From: Chamaecrista fasciculata
Lineage: Eukaryota > Streptophyta > Magnoliopsida > Fabales > Fabaceae
Length of the DNA: 64,000 nt
NCBI GenBank assembly: GCA_003254925.1
Contig: QANZ01055303.1
Location: forward strand, 2,279-66,278
Direction of reading: 5' to 3'
Shown here: piece by piece, positions 12,177 through 23,886 of the stretch
Layout of the letters: each line of letters begins with the position of its first letter
How positions within the stretch are numbered: position 1 is the first letter of the stretch
Translations under genes and position numbers: made by a program
Notes under the pieces: generated by a model
Database searches by the model: none
What the model was told of the DNA's origin: nothing
What the model saw: only the letters and a program-made list of their open reading frames with translations

Positions 12177-15100
12177 GTACGCTCAAATATACTAATAATT
12201 ATTGTTTTTTTTTTTCCTATTTTTTATCCCATTGATGCTTTGCTTTTCTTTTTTGAAGAAAAAAATTACTTGTTATAAAGTTTTCTTCAATTACACCACG
12301 TTTCTCTTTCAATATCCAAAACATAAGTACTTACTTTTATGGACCATCTTTTTAGTTGATTTCCTTGGCTATAATTTTTCTACTAACATTATTCTTCCAA
12401 TTTGGGATAGTTGATTTTCTTTAAGTAATTCATACAAAATATGAATATTCGATGTCATATTTAATGAATATTTTATTTCTAGTTTGGTCTTTCCATTGTA
12501 CCATATTTTTTTAACCTTGAAGTATTTGCTTTTTAATTATATATTTTTGTATCCGATATATTATTTTAGTGAGTCATTAGATAAGTCTTTTAATAATATC
12601 TGGAACTCAAATACTAAATATTTTTATCCCCCTAAATTAATAAATTGTAAAATTGTTTGTATGAATGTTTGTTGAGATAAATACATATGTACGTACATCT
12701 TTCTCTCTCTCTAGAAGGATGGGTTATATATTGCATAGAGTCAGTTTGGATAAATTTTTAAAATAATATTTTATTTGTAAAATTGTTTTAAAAAATCTTT
12801 GAATTAAAATACTATTATTTTATGTTTGGATATTATAACATAAAATTACTTTTAATTATAAAAAGTGTTTGAATGTAAAATGATAAAAATGTTTTTTAAT
12901 TAATATAAAAGTGATAAAAATAATAGCTTCCATAAATGCTTTAAGTTGAAGCGTTAAAATTGAATTTCCTAGAAAAGCTTTATTTACATTTTTCAACTTC
13001 AAAATTTTTATTTTTTGAAAAAATTGTGCAAACATGTATAAAAGGTCTTTTATGTTAGGTTTTTTTGTTTCCTTCAAATCGCACTTAGTTAAAAAAATGG
13101 AAGATAATGGTGTGGTGGTTGTAATGCTAGTGGTGAAGCCATAATTGTTGAGCATTTGCTAGTGGAAATTAGGCCCATGAATTGAAAATTGCAATTGAGT
13201 TGTGGTAGAGATGCATTTTTTTTTTTGGCCAACCGGTAGAGATGCATGGCTTTGCCTATAAATAGAGAGGCATTCGTTTGTATGAATTGTGGTGTGATGT
13301 AGAGCATCACCAAGAGAGTGGGAGAGTGTAATTCTTGAGAGGGTGGTAAAGTCCCATAAATGGGGAGGGGGCTTCCATATCCTAGTTGTGGAGGGTTTAT
13401 AATTTTTCTTATGAACATTATAGAGGTGTTATGAGTGAGAGAGGGTTTACAATTTTCTTTGTCCAAAAATTGTACTGAGGAGTATTTGTAATATTGTCCG
13501 TTCAAAATTACCAATAGTGGAGTTTGTCCTTATAGGACTCTGTGGAATAGGGCTCAAGACACTGCACCACGTTAAATTACTTGTGCGATTTTCTCTTTTC
13601 CTCTTCCTTTATTTAATAGTTGAGATAGTGTCGAGGCCCAACAAGTGGTGTGGGGCCCAAAATTTTATATATAAATTGGGAAGTGCTTTTTAAGTTATAA
13701 AAAAATGCCTATTCTAATAGGGTCTAAGTGTTTGTTATGAGAACATTGACTTTATAAACTTTAAATATTTTTTTGGGTAAATTACACTTCCGTACTTTGT
13801 TTTATTGACCAATTTTACTTTGGTACTCTGTTCTTTCAAAAGTGACACTTTGGTACTTTGTTCTTTGCACTATTAACATTTTGGAACCATGTTCTTTCAA
13901 AAGTGACATTTTGGTACCCTATTCTTTGCACCGTTAACACTTTGGTGCCCTGTTCTCTGGATCAATTTTACTTTGGTACCCTGTTCTTTTATGATTTATT
14001 ACTCTGTTCTATCTTTGTTAAGATACCAAAGTGTTAATGATGCAAAGAACAGGGTACCAAAATGTTAACGGTGCAAAGAATAGGGTACCAAAGTGTCACT
14101 TTTGAAAGAACAGGGTACCATAGTGAAATCAGTCCATAAAACAGGATACCAAAGTGTAATTTACCCTATATTTTTATAAGATTTTGTGCTTGATGAAATT
14201 AATCATTATTGTTGGCTAACTTGGTCTTTTGGTTTCTGAACAATCTTAAGCATAGATAATCAAAAGATTGTATTCTTGTTTTTCGATAATATCAATTTTT
14301 ATTTTGCTAAGTCACTTATTTATTTTGTTATTTCTTTTAAAAAAAAATATTTGTGAATTATTTTTCTTACATACCCGGCTAATGATATGAATGATTTTCC
14401 ATTTGGAGTTATTTCTTTTTCGTTGTACAGTTAATTGATTATGGTAAAACTCTTTGGTCTTATTTGAAGTACAAAAATTCATTAATTAAAAATAAAATGA
14501 TTGATTTAGATGTCAAATTAAGTTGAGAAACTAATTAAATGCCATTTATATTGTTTAAGTAAGTGCATTATCTTCTCGTACCCCAAAATTTGTGTTTGAC
14601 AATTTAAATAAGTAAAGTAGTTTTAGTTTTTTCTTTCTTTTGGTGAAATTGTATGCATAAAATAAAATTAATTATTATTTTGTATCAAAGTCTTTTGCTT
14701 CAATTCTTATGATCTGTCAACAGGTATCATTTCCTAAGTTAGAGACAATGAAGCTAAAGAACTTAAATAGCTTATCGATATGGGATGACCAACTTCCACA
14801 AAACTCCTTTTCCAATTTGAAAACATTGATTGTGAAGAATTGTGGGTTTGTAGAGAGATTGGTCCCCTTTCATGTTCTCAAATCCTTAAGTAATTTGAAA
14901 GAACTTGAGGTATGTGATTGTGAGTCATTGGAGATTGTGTTTGATTTAAAAGAAGTGAATAATCAGGAGATTCAGTTATCATGGGCTGTACCTTTGAGGA
15001 AGCTAAAGCTAAATAGATTGCCAAAATTGAAGCATGTTGTTTGGAGCAATGACTCCCAAGAAATGGAATTCTTTCATGAAAAGGTATATCTCAGATCATC

Positions 15101-18100
15101 ATTTCCTTATTATATTAATTCATACTTGAAATAAACATAATAAAAACTAAGACTAATTATTTAATTACCGAAAGGTACATATATTTGACCTCATTATATA
15201 TACATGGTCAATATACATACATTATGTTTTTCTATATTGAAATAGCTAGTAACCTTTTAAATTTGATTTCAGTATTTTCTATATAGCTATGTGAGTGTTT
15301 TTTAAGTGTAATTATATAAAGTAAATGTACATGGTGTTATTGTGACTGCTCCAGGTAGTTCACAATTTGAAGAAGTTGGAGTTAGATGGGGAATTTGCTA
15401 AGATGATATGGAACGCCCAATTTCTTCCTGGTAACCTCTTTCAAAGTGTACAGCAGCTTTCTCTAACATTGGATGGCTCAGTAAGTTTTGCAAAAGGATT
15501 GGACAATAATAGGTTTCCCAATTTACAAAATCTCAACTTGAGTGGTTCTGTGGAGGAGAAGGATATACCAACGCATTTATTGAATGAGTGTCCTCAACAA
15601 GCACAAAATCTTCAAACTTTATGTGTTTCAAGTTGTCATAAGTTGATAAACTTGGGGCCATCCGTTCTTTCTTTCGCCAATCTTACTGATATCGAAGTAT
15701 ATGCATGTCACAAATTGAGCAGTTTGATGACGCCATCAACATCTAGAAGCTTGGTGCAACTCACAAGGTTGACGATAAGATATTGCGGTGCAATAGAGGA
15801 AATCATAAGAAAGCAAGAGGGAGAGGAAGAGGATGATGTGGAAAACGAGATTGTTTTCCAGAAATTGGAATCTTTGACACTTAGAGAATTGCGAAGGTTG
15901 AGGAGTTTTTGTGGCCACAATTATAGCTTCAAGTTTCCATCATTGGAAAAAGTAAATATTGACTATTGTGAAAGAATGAGCATGTTCTGCCCCGGAGACA
16001 TACAAACTCCATCGCTTAAATGCGTGACTTTTGAAGGGATAGAAGATGAAAAGCTTGTGGACAACAACCTTAACACAACAATCCAACATTTGGTTTCATC
16101 ACAGGTACGCACAGTTACATTGAAGTAACGTAACATTCAGCATAAATATATCATTTAATAAACTTCTTAAAGTATTTTAATTTAAATGTTCTATCAACTT
16201 TGATTAACCTTTAAACATTTCATATTTCATCATTGCGGTCACTATATATTTTATTCATTGGATTAGTATAAATCGTAATTTAAATGTTCTATCACCTTTA
16301 TGAGGCATAGTGAGCTCAACTCTGTTTGTATAAATACATTGTACTTTGCAAAGATCTAATAATATGATTACCACTAATAATAATAATTAAATACCAAGAA
16401 CTCAAGAAGTGATGCAAAGATCTAGTGAACATCCAATAAGAAATTAAATTGATGCTCTTAAATAATTTTTTTCGTAATTCAAAGTTCGTGATAGAAAGGT
16501 TTAAACTTTCAAGTGTATAATGGTTTTAGAATTTTCATTCTTTACTAATATATATATATATATTTTTTAATTTTAAAATTACAATTTGATGTTATTTACA
16601 ACTCAGTATTCCTTTCTATTAGATTTTTCTTAAAGTTTCATTTACGAAAGTTTGTTCTTTGAATTGAAGGAGCCAATAGTAGAGGCTAAAGGTACAGTAA
16701 TATAATGCATCTAAATTTAATTATTTCTTTTATTCAAATAACTGATTTTTTTTTCTTGGCCAGAAAAGATAACTGATTGGCAAAATAAAAAGTACTGATA
16801 ACATTTCTCCAAAGTAACAATTATAAATTTTATATGCCAAAATAGTGTAATTGGGATTTTTATAGATGCTATCATTTCGGAACTATATATTGACCAAGGA
16901 CGCGTCTATTACTAGGTTTTACTGTTTAATAGTCACATACATCTGTTGTTGAACATTATCATTTTGCGTCAACTCATTTTCTTTGATGTATAGACCAATA
17001 TGTTGAAATATCAAGAATATGAGAACTATAATATAGTGCTAAATAATTGTGCAAGAACTCTTTTTGTTTGATCTAATTTTAATTTGTTATATTTGAAGCA
17101 TATGTATGATATGATATCATTTCATTTGTAGATCTGAATTCATAATTAATCTTTAAATTTTGGCCAAATTTTATGGATAAAAAGATTAATTATTATTTGA
17201 ATAATCTTTAATAATTTGTGTGAATAAGCCAATTTATATATCAAAGTTTTCTTTGTTTTTTATATTTTTATATTCCTATGGTGTCAACAGGTATCTTTTC
17301 CCGAGCGAATGAGCATAAATGACTCAAATGATTTGAATCTATGGATTTGGAATGATCAATTTTCCCAAAACAAATTTGCCAACTTGAAAACATTGGATGT
17401 TGAGAATTGTGGCTTTGTAGAGAGATTGATCCCATTTCATGTACTCAAATCCTTATGTAATTTGGAAGAACTCGAGGTACGTGATTGTGAGTCATTGGAG
17501 ATGGTGTTTGATTTTGAAGAAGTGAATAAGTATGAAAAGGAGATTCGTCAATTACCATGGGTTGTACCATTGAAAAAGTTACAACTTAGAGGATTGCCAA
17601 AACTAAAGCATGTGTGGAGCAATGACCCCCAAGAAATGGTGTCCTTCCATAGTCTGCAAGAAGTTGAGGCAAAATATTGTGAAAAACTGACAAGTATGTT
17701 TCCTGCATCTACTGTCGAAAGAGGTTTACTTCCACACAGCTCATTTTCCAACTTGAAAACATTGATTGTGGAGAGATGTGGCTTTGTAGAGAGATTGATC
17801 CCATTTCATGTACTCAAATCCTTGGAAGAACTCGAGGTACGTGATTGTGAGTCATTGGAGATGGTGTTTGATTTTGAAGAAGTGAATAAGTATGAAAAGG
17901 AGATTCGTCAATTACCATGGGTTGTACCATTGAGAAAGTTACAACTTAGAAGTTTGCCAAAACTGAAGCATGTGTGGAGCAATGACCCCCAAGAAATGGT
18001 GTCCTTCCATAGTCTGCGGGAAGTTGAGGTTTCTTGTTGTGAAAAACTGACAAGTATGTTTCCTGCATCTATTGTCGAAAGAGGTTTACTTCCACACAGC

Positions 18101-21100
18101 TCATTTTCCAACTTGAAAACATTGATTGTTGAGAGATGTGGCTTTGTAGAGAGATTGATCCCATTTCATGTACTCAAATCCTTATGTAATTTGGAAGAAC
18201 TCGAGGTATGTGATTGTGAGTCATTGGAGATGGTGTTTGATTTTGAAGAAGTGAATAAGTATGAAAAGGAGATTCGTCAATTACCATGGGTTGTACCATT
18301 GAGAAAGTTACAACTTAGAAGTTTGCCAAAACTGAAGCATGTGTGGAGCAATGACCCCCAAGAAATGGTGTCCTTCCATAGTCTGCGGGAAGTTGAGGCA
18401 AAATATTGTGAAAATCTGACAAGTATGTTTCCTGCATCTATTGCTGAAAGAGGTTTGCTTCAGCTCGGAAAGCTTACAATACAAGCTTGCGGGATAGGTG
18501 CAATTGTTGCAAAAGAACAGGTCTCAAGCTCATCAATATTAATATTGGAGGACGACGAGGGAAAAGATACACATCCTCTACTCTTTCAAGAAATGGTATA
18601 TTTAATTCAATTCTATACATATGACATAAAATTGTGTAAGATGAAAATCAGTTTTATTTTAGCAGTAATAAATATATTGTATACTGTTGTGAATGCTACA
18701 GGTAGTTGATAACTTGAAGAGCTTGCATTTGGATGGAAAACTTGCCATGATGATATTGAGCGGCCAATTTCCTGAGAAGCTCTTTCACAATGTCCAACAC
18801 CTTTCTCTGGAATTGGATGGCTCAGTAAGCTTTGCAAATGGTGGATTGTGCAATGATAGGCTTCCCAATTTACAAGAGTTCAATTTGAGTGGTGGTTGGG
18901 TGAAGGAGCTTATGCCTCTTCTAGTTGATGTTGCACCTTTTACAACTTTGGTTCTTGATGGTGTGAAATGCCTAAAGCACATATGGAATGAGCAATCTCA
19001 AAATAATTCCCTTCTTCAAAATATTCAAACTTTACAAGTTTCATACAGATATCGAAGTAAAGTTCTGTAGAAAATTGAGCAGTTTGTTGACGTCAACAGC
19101 ATCTAGAAGCTTGGTTCAACTCACAAGGTTGACAATAGCTAATTGTGATAAAGTAGAGGAAATCATAAGAAAGCAAGAGGATGATGTGGAAAAGGAGATT
19201 GTTTTTCAGAAATTGGAATCTTTGACACTTGATGATTTGCCAAGGTTGAGGAGTTTTTGTAGCCACAATTATACCTTCAAGTTTCCATCATTGGAAGAAG
19301 TAATTATTGACAATTGTGAAAGCATGAGTATGTTCTGTGCGGGTGACATAGATACACCATCACTTGGAGGCGTTAAGTTGATTGAATGGGCGGAATATGC
19401 AAAGCTTGTGGACAACAACCTTAACACAACAATCCAACAATCATTTCGAGCAAAGGTACCTACAATTACTTCACCATCTATTTTTAAACGAGATATATAC
19501 CCCACCTCATATAAATTATAAGTTGAAGTAACATTCAGTATAAATATCATTTAACGTAATATAGTATAGATATAGATATAAATACTTACAAGTGTTTAAA
19601 TTCTGGTCAAATTATATGCGTAAAAAATTAATTATTATTTGAACAATCTTTAATGATTTGTTTGAATATTAATCTTCCCTTCGGTGCATATGATTCTGGA
19701 AGTTCGGAAATGAAGACAATACCAATAAATAATGATAACTAGTGAGAATTGATTCGAAGATCTGGTAGAAACCAATAAGAACTTGATGCTTATTTATAAT
19801 TTGTTTTACAATGTAAAATTTGTGATGAAAAGAAAAATGTATAATTCGAGAAATTAATTAAAGTAGCTTCTAAATTAAAAATTTCAACTTATTGAGAAGT
19901 CAGGTGAAAATAATATTAATATAATAAAATAATTGTTATATAAACATCTAAAAAATATATGATTTTTAAAATTTTGTAAAAGGTAAATAATTTTATGGTG
20001 AAATTCACAAATCGTCCAATCCTTTGTAGATTTTATGATGTTTAACTTCAAAAACACTTTTTAATTTGTGACTAAAAGAATATCTTCCACTATTATTTCA
20101 AAATTTTCATTACTTCCAGCAATATATGAAATATGCATTTTTCAATAACTAATTTAATGTCCTGTCAAATTTTGCTAAGGTCACAATATTGGAGCTGTAT
20201 CCTGAGATGAGAAATATATGGATGGAAAAACTTCCACACCACCACATGCCTTTTAGCAGATTGGAAGATTTAATTGTGGACAATTGTGACTTCTTATCTG
20301 AATATGTGATTCCAACACATTTAATAAGATTCTTGAGCAAGTTGAAAGTGTTGGAAGTGCGTAATTGCCATGCTATAAAGACAATATTCGATCTGAAGGG
20401 GACTGATTTGGATGAAGAGACTCACAAATTGCTAGCAACTATCTGCTTGGAAAAGTTAAAACTTCATAATTTGCCAAACTTAAAGTGTGTGTGGACCCAA
20501 GATCACCTTGAGGGAAGCAATTTGTTCCAAAATTTGAAAAAATTATATGTTAGTGAATGTGAAAGTCTAAGAAATATTTTTGTGGCATCTATAGCGAAAG
20601 GGCTTGGCCAGCTTGAAAGGTTGTCTATTATATCATGTGGGGTTGAGATGATTATTGCAAAAGATGAGACTTCAAAGGAATCTCCAAATTTTGTGTTTCC
20701 TCAATTAAGCTGTTTGAAGTTGGACAAGTTATCTAATCTCAAGTGCTTTTATCCAGAAAGGTGTACGTTTGAGTGGCCACGACTTACAACTTTATTTGTG
20801 TCCCAATGTGAGAATCTTAATGTATTTGGCACAGAAATGACAAATATCACAGAATCAAATAGAAACGATGAAGTACCAGCTCTATTCTTGGCTGAAAAGG
20901 TTAGTTTGATTTTCATTAATTTTTTTGTCTTTACTTTTTAATATTATATTTTTGGTTTTTATGTTTTTTACAACTCAAGTTTCTATTATATTGGATTTTT
21001 TTATAATTAATTTTATAAGTTTCTATTATCTTCCACTACTGTTATCAAAGTGTAAACAGGTGAGACTGAAAACTAAGTCAACACTTTGGATGAGTTTTTT

Positions 21101-22200
21101 CAATTTTTTCCTTTTTCTTAATCAAAGTTGATGTATTTATGAGAGAATTCTAATCAATTTTTTCCTTTTTCTTAATCAAAGTTTTTTCCATTAATTATTT
21201 GCATCTAAATACTGATTATTATTATTATTATTATTATCATTTACAGGTGATTCCCAAATTAGAATCACTATCATTAAGTCAAAAAGATATTGTGAACTTT
21301 GAAAGAAATGGCCAATTTCAAGCTGAGCTCTTTCATGAAGTGAAGACACTTTGTCTAGAAAGCTTTGTTGGGGAGTCAATAGCCTTTCCCTATGATTTTC
21401 TTAGGAGATTTCCAAATCTCTATAAACTTGGTGTGCTGCATAGTTCCTTTGAGGAGATATTTCCAACACAAGTACAACATGTTGATGATATGGGAGATAT
21501 TGCACCATGTAAGATACTATGCCTTGCCTATTTGGATGAGCTCAAGACCATATGGAATGTTGATGAAGAATCTCAGCTACCACCACTTTCTCAAAATTTA
21601 GGAGGTCTTAAAGTTGAATGTTGTTGTAGCTTGATTAAGTTGATACCATCTTCTGCTTCACTTGAAAATCTCAGAGTGTTGGAGGTATTTGGTTGTCATC
21701 AACTAACTTATTTGGTAACAATTTCAACAGCCAAAAGCTTGGTGAATCTCATTTGGTTGAAGATAACAGATTGTGAAAAGATGGAAGAAATCATAAAAAA
21801 TGAGAATAAAGATGTAGAAGGCGCAATCACATTCAATGAGTTGGGGTGTTTGGAACTTACTAATCTTCCAATGTTAAAGAGTTTTTGTTCAGAAAATCAG
21901 AGCTTCAAATTCCCAGATTTGGAGTATCTAACTATAAAGGGATGCCATCAAATGAAGATGTTTTGTCATGGAGTAGTGGAAACACCACAATTGGGAAGCC
22001 TGAAAACAGAAGAGGGTAGAACACCTTTGGAGGTAGATCTTAACAAAACAATAGAATTGTCAATCTCAGACAAGGTACAAAAATACAGAGCATTCACGTT
22101 TACATACTTATTCCAATCTCCTTATCTCTTTTTTTTTCTTCTTCTAACAATGGCTTATTGGAAAAAAAAATCCTCTTCTTTGGCTTTGTAGGATGGTTAA
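9609..22200 (+). CDS. CC-NB-ARC-LRR disease-resistance gene (At4g27190/RPS2-like), seven long exons, frame broken late
   Basis: Intracellular immune receptor (NLR). Exons inferred from GT..AG borders in a shared phase 0: 9609-12176, 14724-15083, 15355-16104, 17291-18595, 18702-19455, 20180-20899, 21247-22074, and 22192-22200 carrying the stop. The first exon encodes the N-terminal CC-like region, NB-ARC and the first LRRs. The rest are LRR exons alternating between two types, as if a two-exon unit (B-C, D-E, F-G) was duplicated twice; the introns also share sequence. The fifth exon is 754 bp, and comparison with its paralogues shows ~53 bp missing near 19048. This shifts the frame and stops translation at 19070 unless splicing avoids it. 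Without that loss the product would be about 2450 residues, very long for this family. The ATG at 9609 follows an intron acceptor and begins a typical N-terminus. Whether the truncated receptor still works is unknown. Confidence 0.85.
12177..14723 (+). other. Large intron 1 of the NLR gene
   Basis: About 2.5 kb of AT-rich sequence with no recognisable gene. It contains one foldback element (13775-14166). The stretch before the acceptor (about 14640-14723) resembles the ends of later introns (17150-17290), which supports duplication of exons together with flanking intron. Confidence 0.7.
13775..14166. mobile_element. Foldback element (GGGTAAATTACACTTTGGT family), copy 2
   Basis: A 392-bp inverted-repeat element starting GGGTAAATTACACTT and ending AAGTGTAATTTACCC. 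The arms are built from repeated units of the type CACTTTGGTACCCTGTTCTT. Flanks TATTTTTTT and TATATTTTT match at 8 of 9 positions. It lies in NLR intron 1 and is of the same subfamily as the copy at 37567. Confidence 0.88.
14724..15083 (+). CDS. NLR LRR exon B
   Basis: 120 codons between acceptor CAACAG|GTATCATTT and donor GAAAAG|GTATAT, phase 0 on both sides. Encodes LRR-like segments such as LKNLNSLSIWDDQLP, FSNLKTLIVKNCGF and LKELEVCDCESLEI. Same exon type as 17291-18595 and 20180-20899, but with a single copy of the segment that is triplicated in the former. Confidence 0.85.
15355..16104 (+). CDS. NLR LRR exon C
   Basis: 250 codons, acceptor CTCCAG|GTAGTTCAC, donor TCACAG|GTACGC, phase 0. 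Contains LRRs with the family pattern LTRLTIRYCGAIEEII and an acidic stretch EGEEEDDVENE. Homologous to exons 18702-19455 and 21247-22074 and to the inverted copies; it is complete where 18702-19455 has lost ~53 bp, so it is a useful reference for that loss. Confidence 0.85.
17291..18595 (+). CDS. NLR LRR exon D with three internal repeats
   Basis: 435 codons, acceptor TCAACAG|GTATCT, donor GAAATG|GTATAT, phase 0. The exon is a single long LRR block containing three near-identical units of 369, 360 and about 369 bp (from 17375, 17744 and 18104). Each carries CGFVERLIPFHVLKSL, CESLEMVFDFEEVNKYEKEI and LPKLKHVWSNDPQEMVSFHS. The middle unit lacks three codons (LCN). It ends in a short tail with an acidic stretch (LEDDEGKD). 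Confidence 0.87.
17375..18472 (+). repeat. Three tandem ~360-bp in-frame LRR repeats
   Basis: Units begin at 17375, 17744 and 18104. By eye they differ at only a few positions per unit, far less than exon D differs from exon B. They therefore arose recently by unequal exchange or have been homogenised by gene conversion. All unit lengths are multiples of three, so the reading frame is kept. Confidence 0.92.
18702..19455 (+). CDS. NLR LRR exon E, frameshifted
   Basis: Acceptor GCTACAG|GTAGTTGAT, donor GCAAAG|GTACCT. It reads in frame from VVDNLKSLHLDGKLAMM to about 19048. There, compared with exon C and with the inverted copy (40009-40669), about 53 bp are absent, and the frame runs into a stop at 19068-19070. 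The homologous LRR sequence continues in a different frame (CRKLSSLLTSTASRSLVQL and onward) to the conserved donor. 754 bp plus 53 is divisible by three, as expected for a phase-0 exon. A cryptic acceptor (CATACAG) lies right at the deletion and might allow alternative splicing. Confidence 0.8.
20180..20899 (+). CDS. NLR LRR exon F
   Basis: 240 codons, acceptor GCTAAG|GTCACAATA, donor GAAAAG|GTTAGT, phase 0. LRR-type segments include LKVLEVRNCHAIKTIFDLKG, LKLHNLPNLKCVWTQDHLEG and LTTLFVSQCENLNVFGTEM. The open frame is intact here, but it lies downstream of the frameshift in exon E. A counterpart on the minus strand (38567-39288) is frameshifted. Confidence 0.8.
21247..22074 (+). CDS. NLR LRR exon G (last long exon)
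   Basis: 276 codons, acceptor TTTACAG|GTGATTCCC, donor GACAAG|GTACAA, phase 0. LRR segments include LESLSLSQKDIVNFERNGQF, LRVLEVFGCHQLTYLVTIS and LGCLELTNLPMLKSFCSEN. A short (ATT)n tract at about 21216-21236 forms part of the acceptor's polypyrimidine region. The small next exon begins at 22192 and gives D-G-stop. Confidence 0.8.
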
Positions 22201-22883
22201 CTAAATATGCGAAAGGTTAAGCTCATCATTCATGGTATGTGTGATGAATCTTCTTCAGGTTTGTTCCAATGCTTTGAATTCTGTTGTTCAAATTCTTCTC
22301 TCTCCTACTTTGAATTCTATACTTCTATTAGTTACTTTCCTCTGATTTAGTGGTCATGTGAATAGACTTGCTTGTTAGAACAAATTCAAAAGAATATTTA
22401 TATAAAAAAACTTCAATTTTTAAAATAACCTGCTTCTTGTGGCTTGTCATTTTGTTTTAATATTCGCATTTAAATTTTAACACTACTTTTTGGATTATAT
22501 TTATTTTCAGGGACAACTTCATATCAGCTGTCAGTTTCATCTATCAGTAGTAAGGACTAAGAAGATTGCAACTTGTCTTGAAGCATTTGGGTTTTGGGAT
22601 TGTCTTCTGTATGTTTGTAGGATTTGAACAACCTATGTGTTGAAGGATTTAGACATGTTATGTATGTGTTTTAAAACTTGATATTTCACTTGTGTTGTAG
22701 AACTTGGATATTTTATCGGTGTTGACTATGTGAAATATTTGCTTGTTAGAAGAAAGTGTATTAAAAATCATTTTATTGTTCAATTATTTAATTTGACATT
22801 TAATTTCTCTTTAAATGAGGAATCCAATAATTATGTTATTTATAGTTGTTATAGGTTAAGATAAATCTTGAGCTATATATATA
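22201..22883 (+). other. 3' untranslated region of the NLR gene
   Basis: Follows the stop at 22198-22200. Further introns are suggested by donor ATG|GTATGT near 22233 and by acceptors CTTCAG at 22259 and TTTCAG at 22510. The block from GGGACAACTTCATATC (22511) to about 22880 is repeated in inverted orientation at about 34170-33770, so it belonged to the ancestral gene's 3' end. Confidence 0.55.
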
Positions 22884-23886
22884 GGGTAAAATACACTTTG
22901 GTACCTTGTGGTTAGAACCGAATCCACTTTGGTACCTTGAAAGACAAAATTTAACACTTTGGTATCCTGAGGTTTGCGTCGTTAGCACTTTGGTACCTTG
23001 TGGTTATTTTCCGTCAAGATTTAACGGAAAATTGTTAGCATTTTTGCAAAAATTACAAAATCCCCCTAAATTGTTTCAAAATTTTCAAAAACGTCCCTAG
23101 ATAACAATATTTGAGGACTAAAATGAAAATTATAACAAAATTTGGGGTCAAAATGTAATTATAAAAAATATTGGAAAATTAATAAAATTACAGATTAGGC
23201 TTAAATTTGGAAAATAAAATGTAGTTTAGTCCTAAAACTGTGTGGTGAGAAGATAAACTTTACAAAATTTTTGCAAAAATTACAAAATGCCCCCAAATAG
23301 TTTCAAAATTTATAAAAAAATTCCCTAGATCATGATATTTGAGGACTAAAATAAAAATTACAAAAAAATTTTGGGGTCAAAATGTAATTTTGGAAAATGG
23401 AAAAAATGAGATAATTACATATCAGTCCTACATCTGGAAAATAAATGCATTTTAGTCCTATCTATATTCAAATACAACTACTTAAATGAAATTTTGAAAA
23501 TAAACATGAATAATTTGAAGAATATTCCCCTAGATTAATTTACAAATTAAATAATTAATATTTAGTTTCACTCCATCAATTCTTTTAGTTTGTTGTGTTT
23601 TGATTCGTTTTACTAAAGTGAGAGGACCTAAACGCACAAAAGAAATCTTGTTGAAGAGTGAAATATGGTTTAAGCAACAATAGAAACTAACGGATAAGAT
23701 GTAGTAGAAATTGACGGCTAAGATTTAGCCACGTTAGCACTTTTTGTTAAATCTTGATGGAAAATAACCACAGGGTACCAAAGTGCTCACGGCGCAAACC
23801 TCAGAGTACCAAAATGTCAAATTTTGTCTTTCAGGGTACCAAAGTGAATTCGGTCATAACCAAGAGTACCAAAATGCATTTTACCC
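22884..23886. mobile_element. Foldback element (GGGTAAATTACACTTTGGT family), long copy 3
   Basis: A 1003-bp relative starting GGGTAAAATACACTTTGGTA and ending ACCAAAATGCATTTTACCC, with arms made of CACTTTGGTACC units and a longer centre. Flanks ATATATATA and TTATATATA match at 8 of 9, but in simple TA sequence this is weak support. Inserted just beyond the NLR 3' end. Confidence 0.8.

Noticed and set aside
17548-18111. Antisense frames within LRR exon D (and similar ones opposite other LRR and kinase exons)
   Set aside because: They are shadows of the strongly repeated coding strand and repeat with the same 360-bp period.
21050-21130. Extra NLR exon after CAAACAG at 21060
   Set aside because: The following sequence reaches an early stop, has no LRR character and has no counterpart in the inverted copy.
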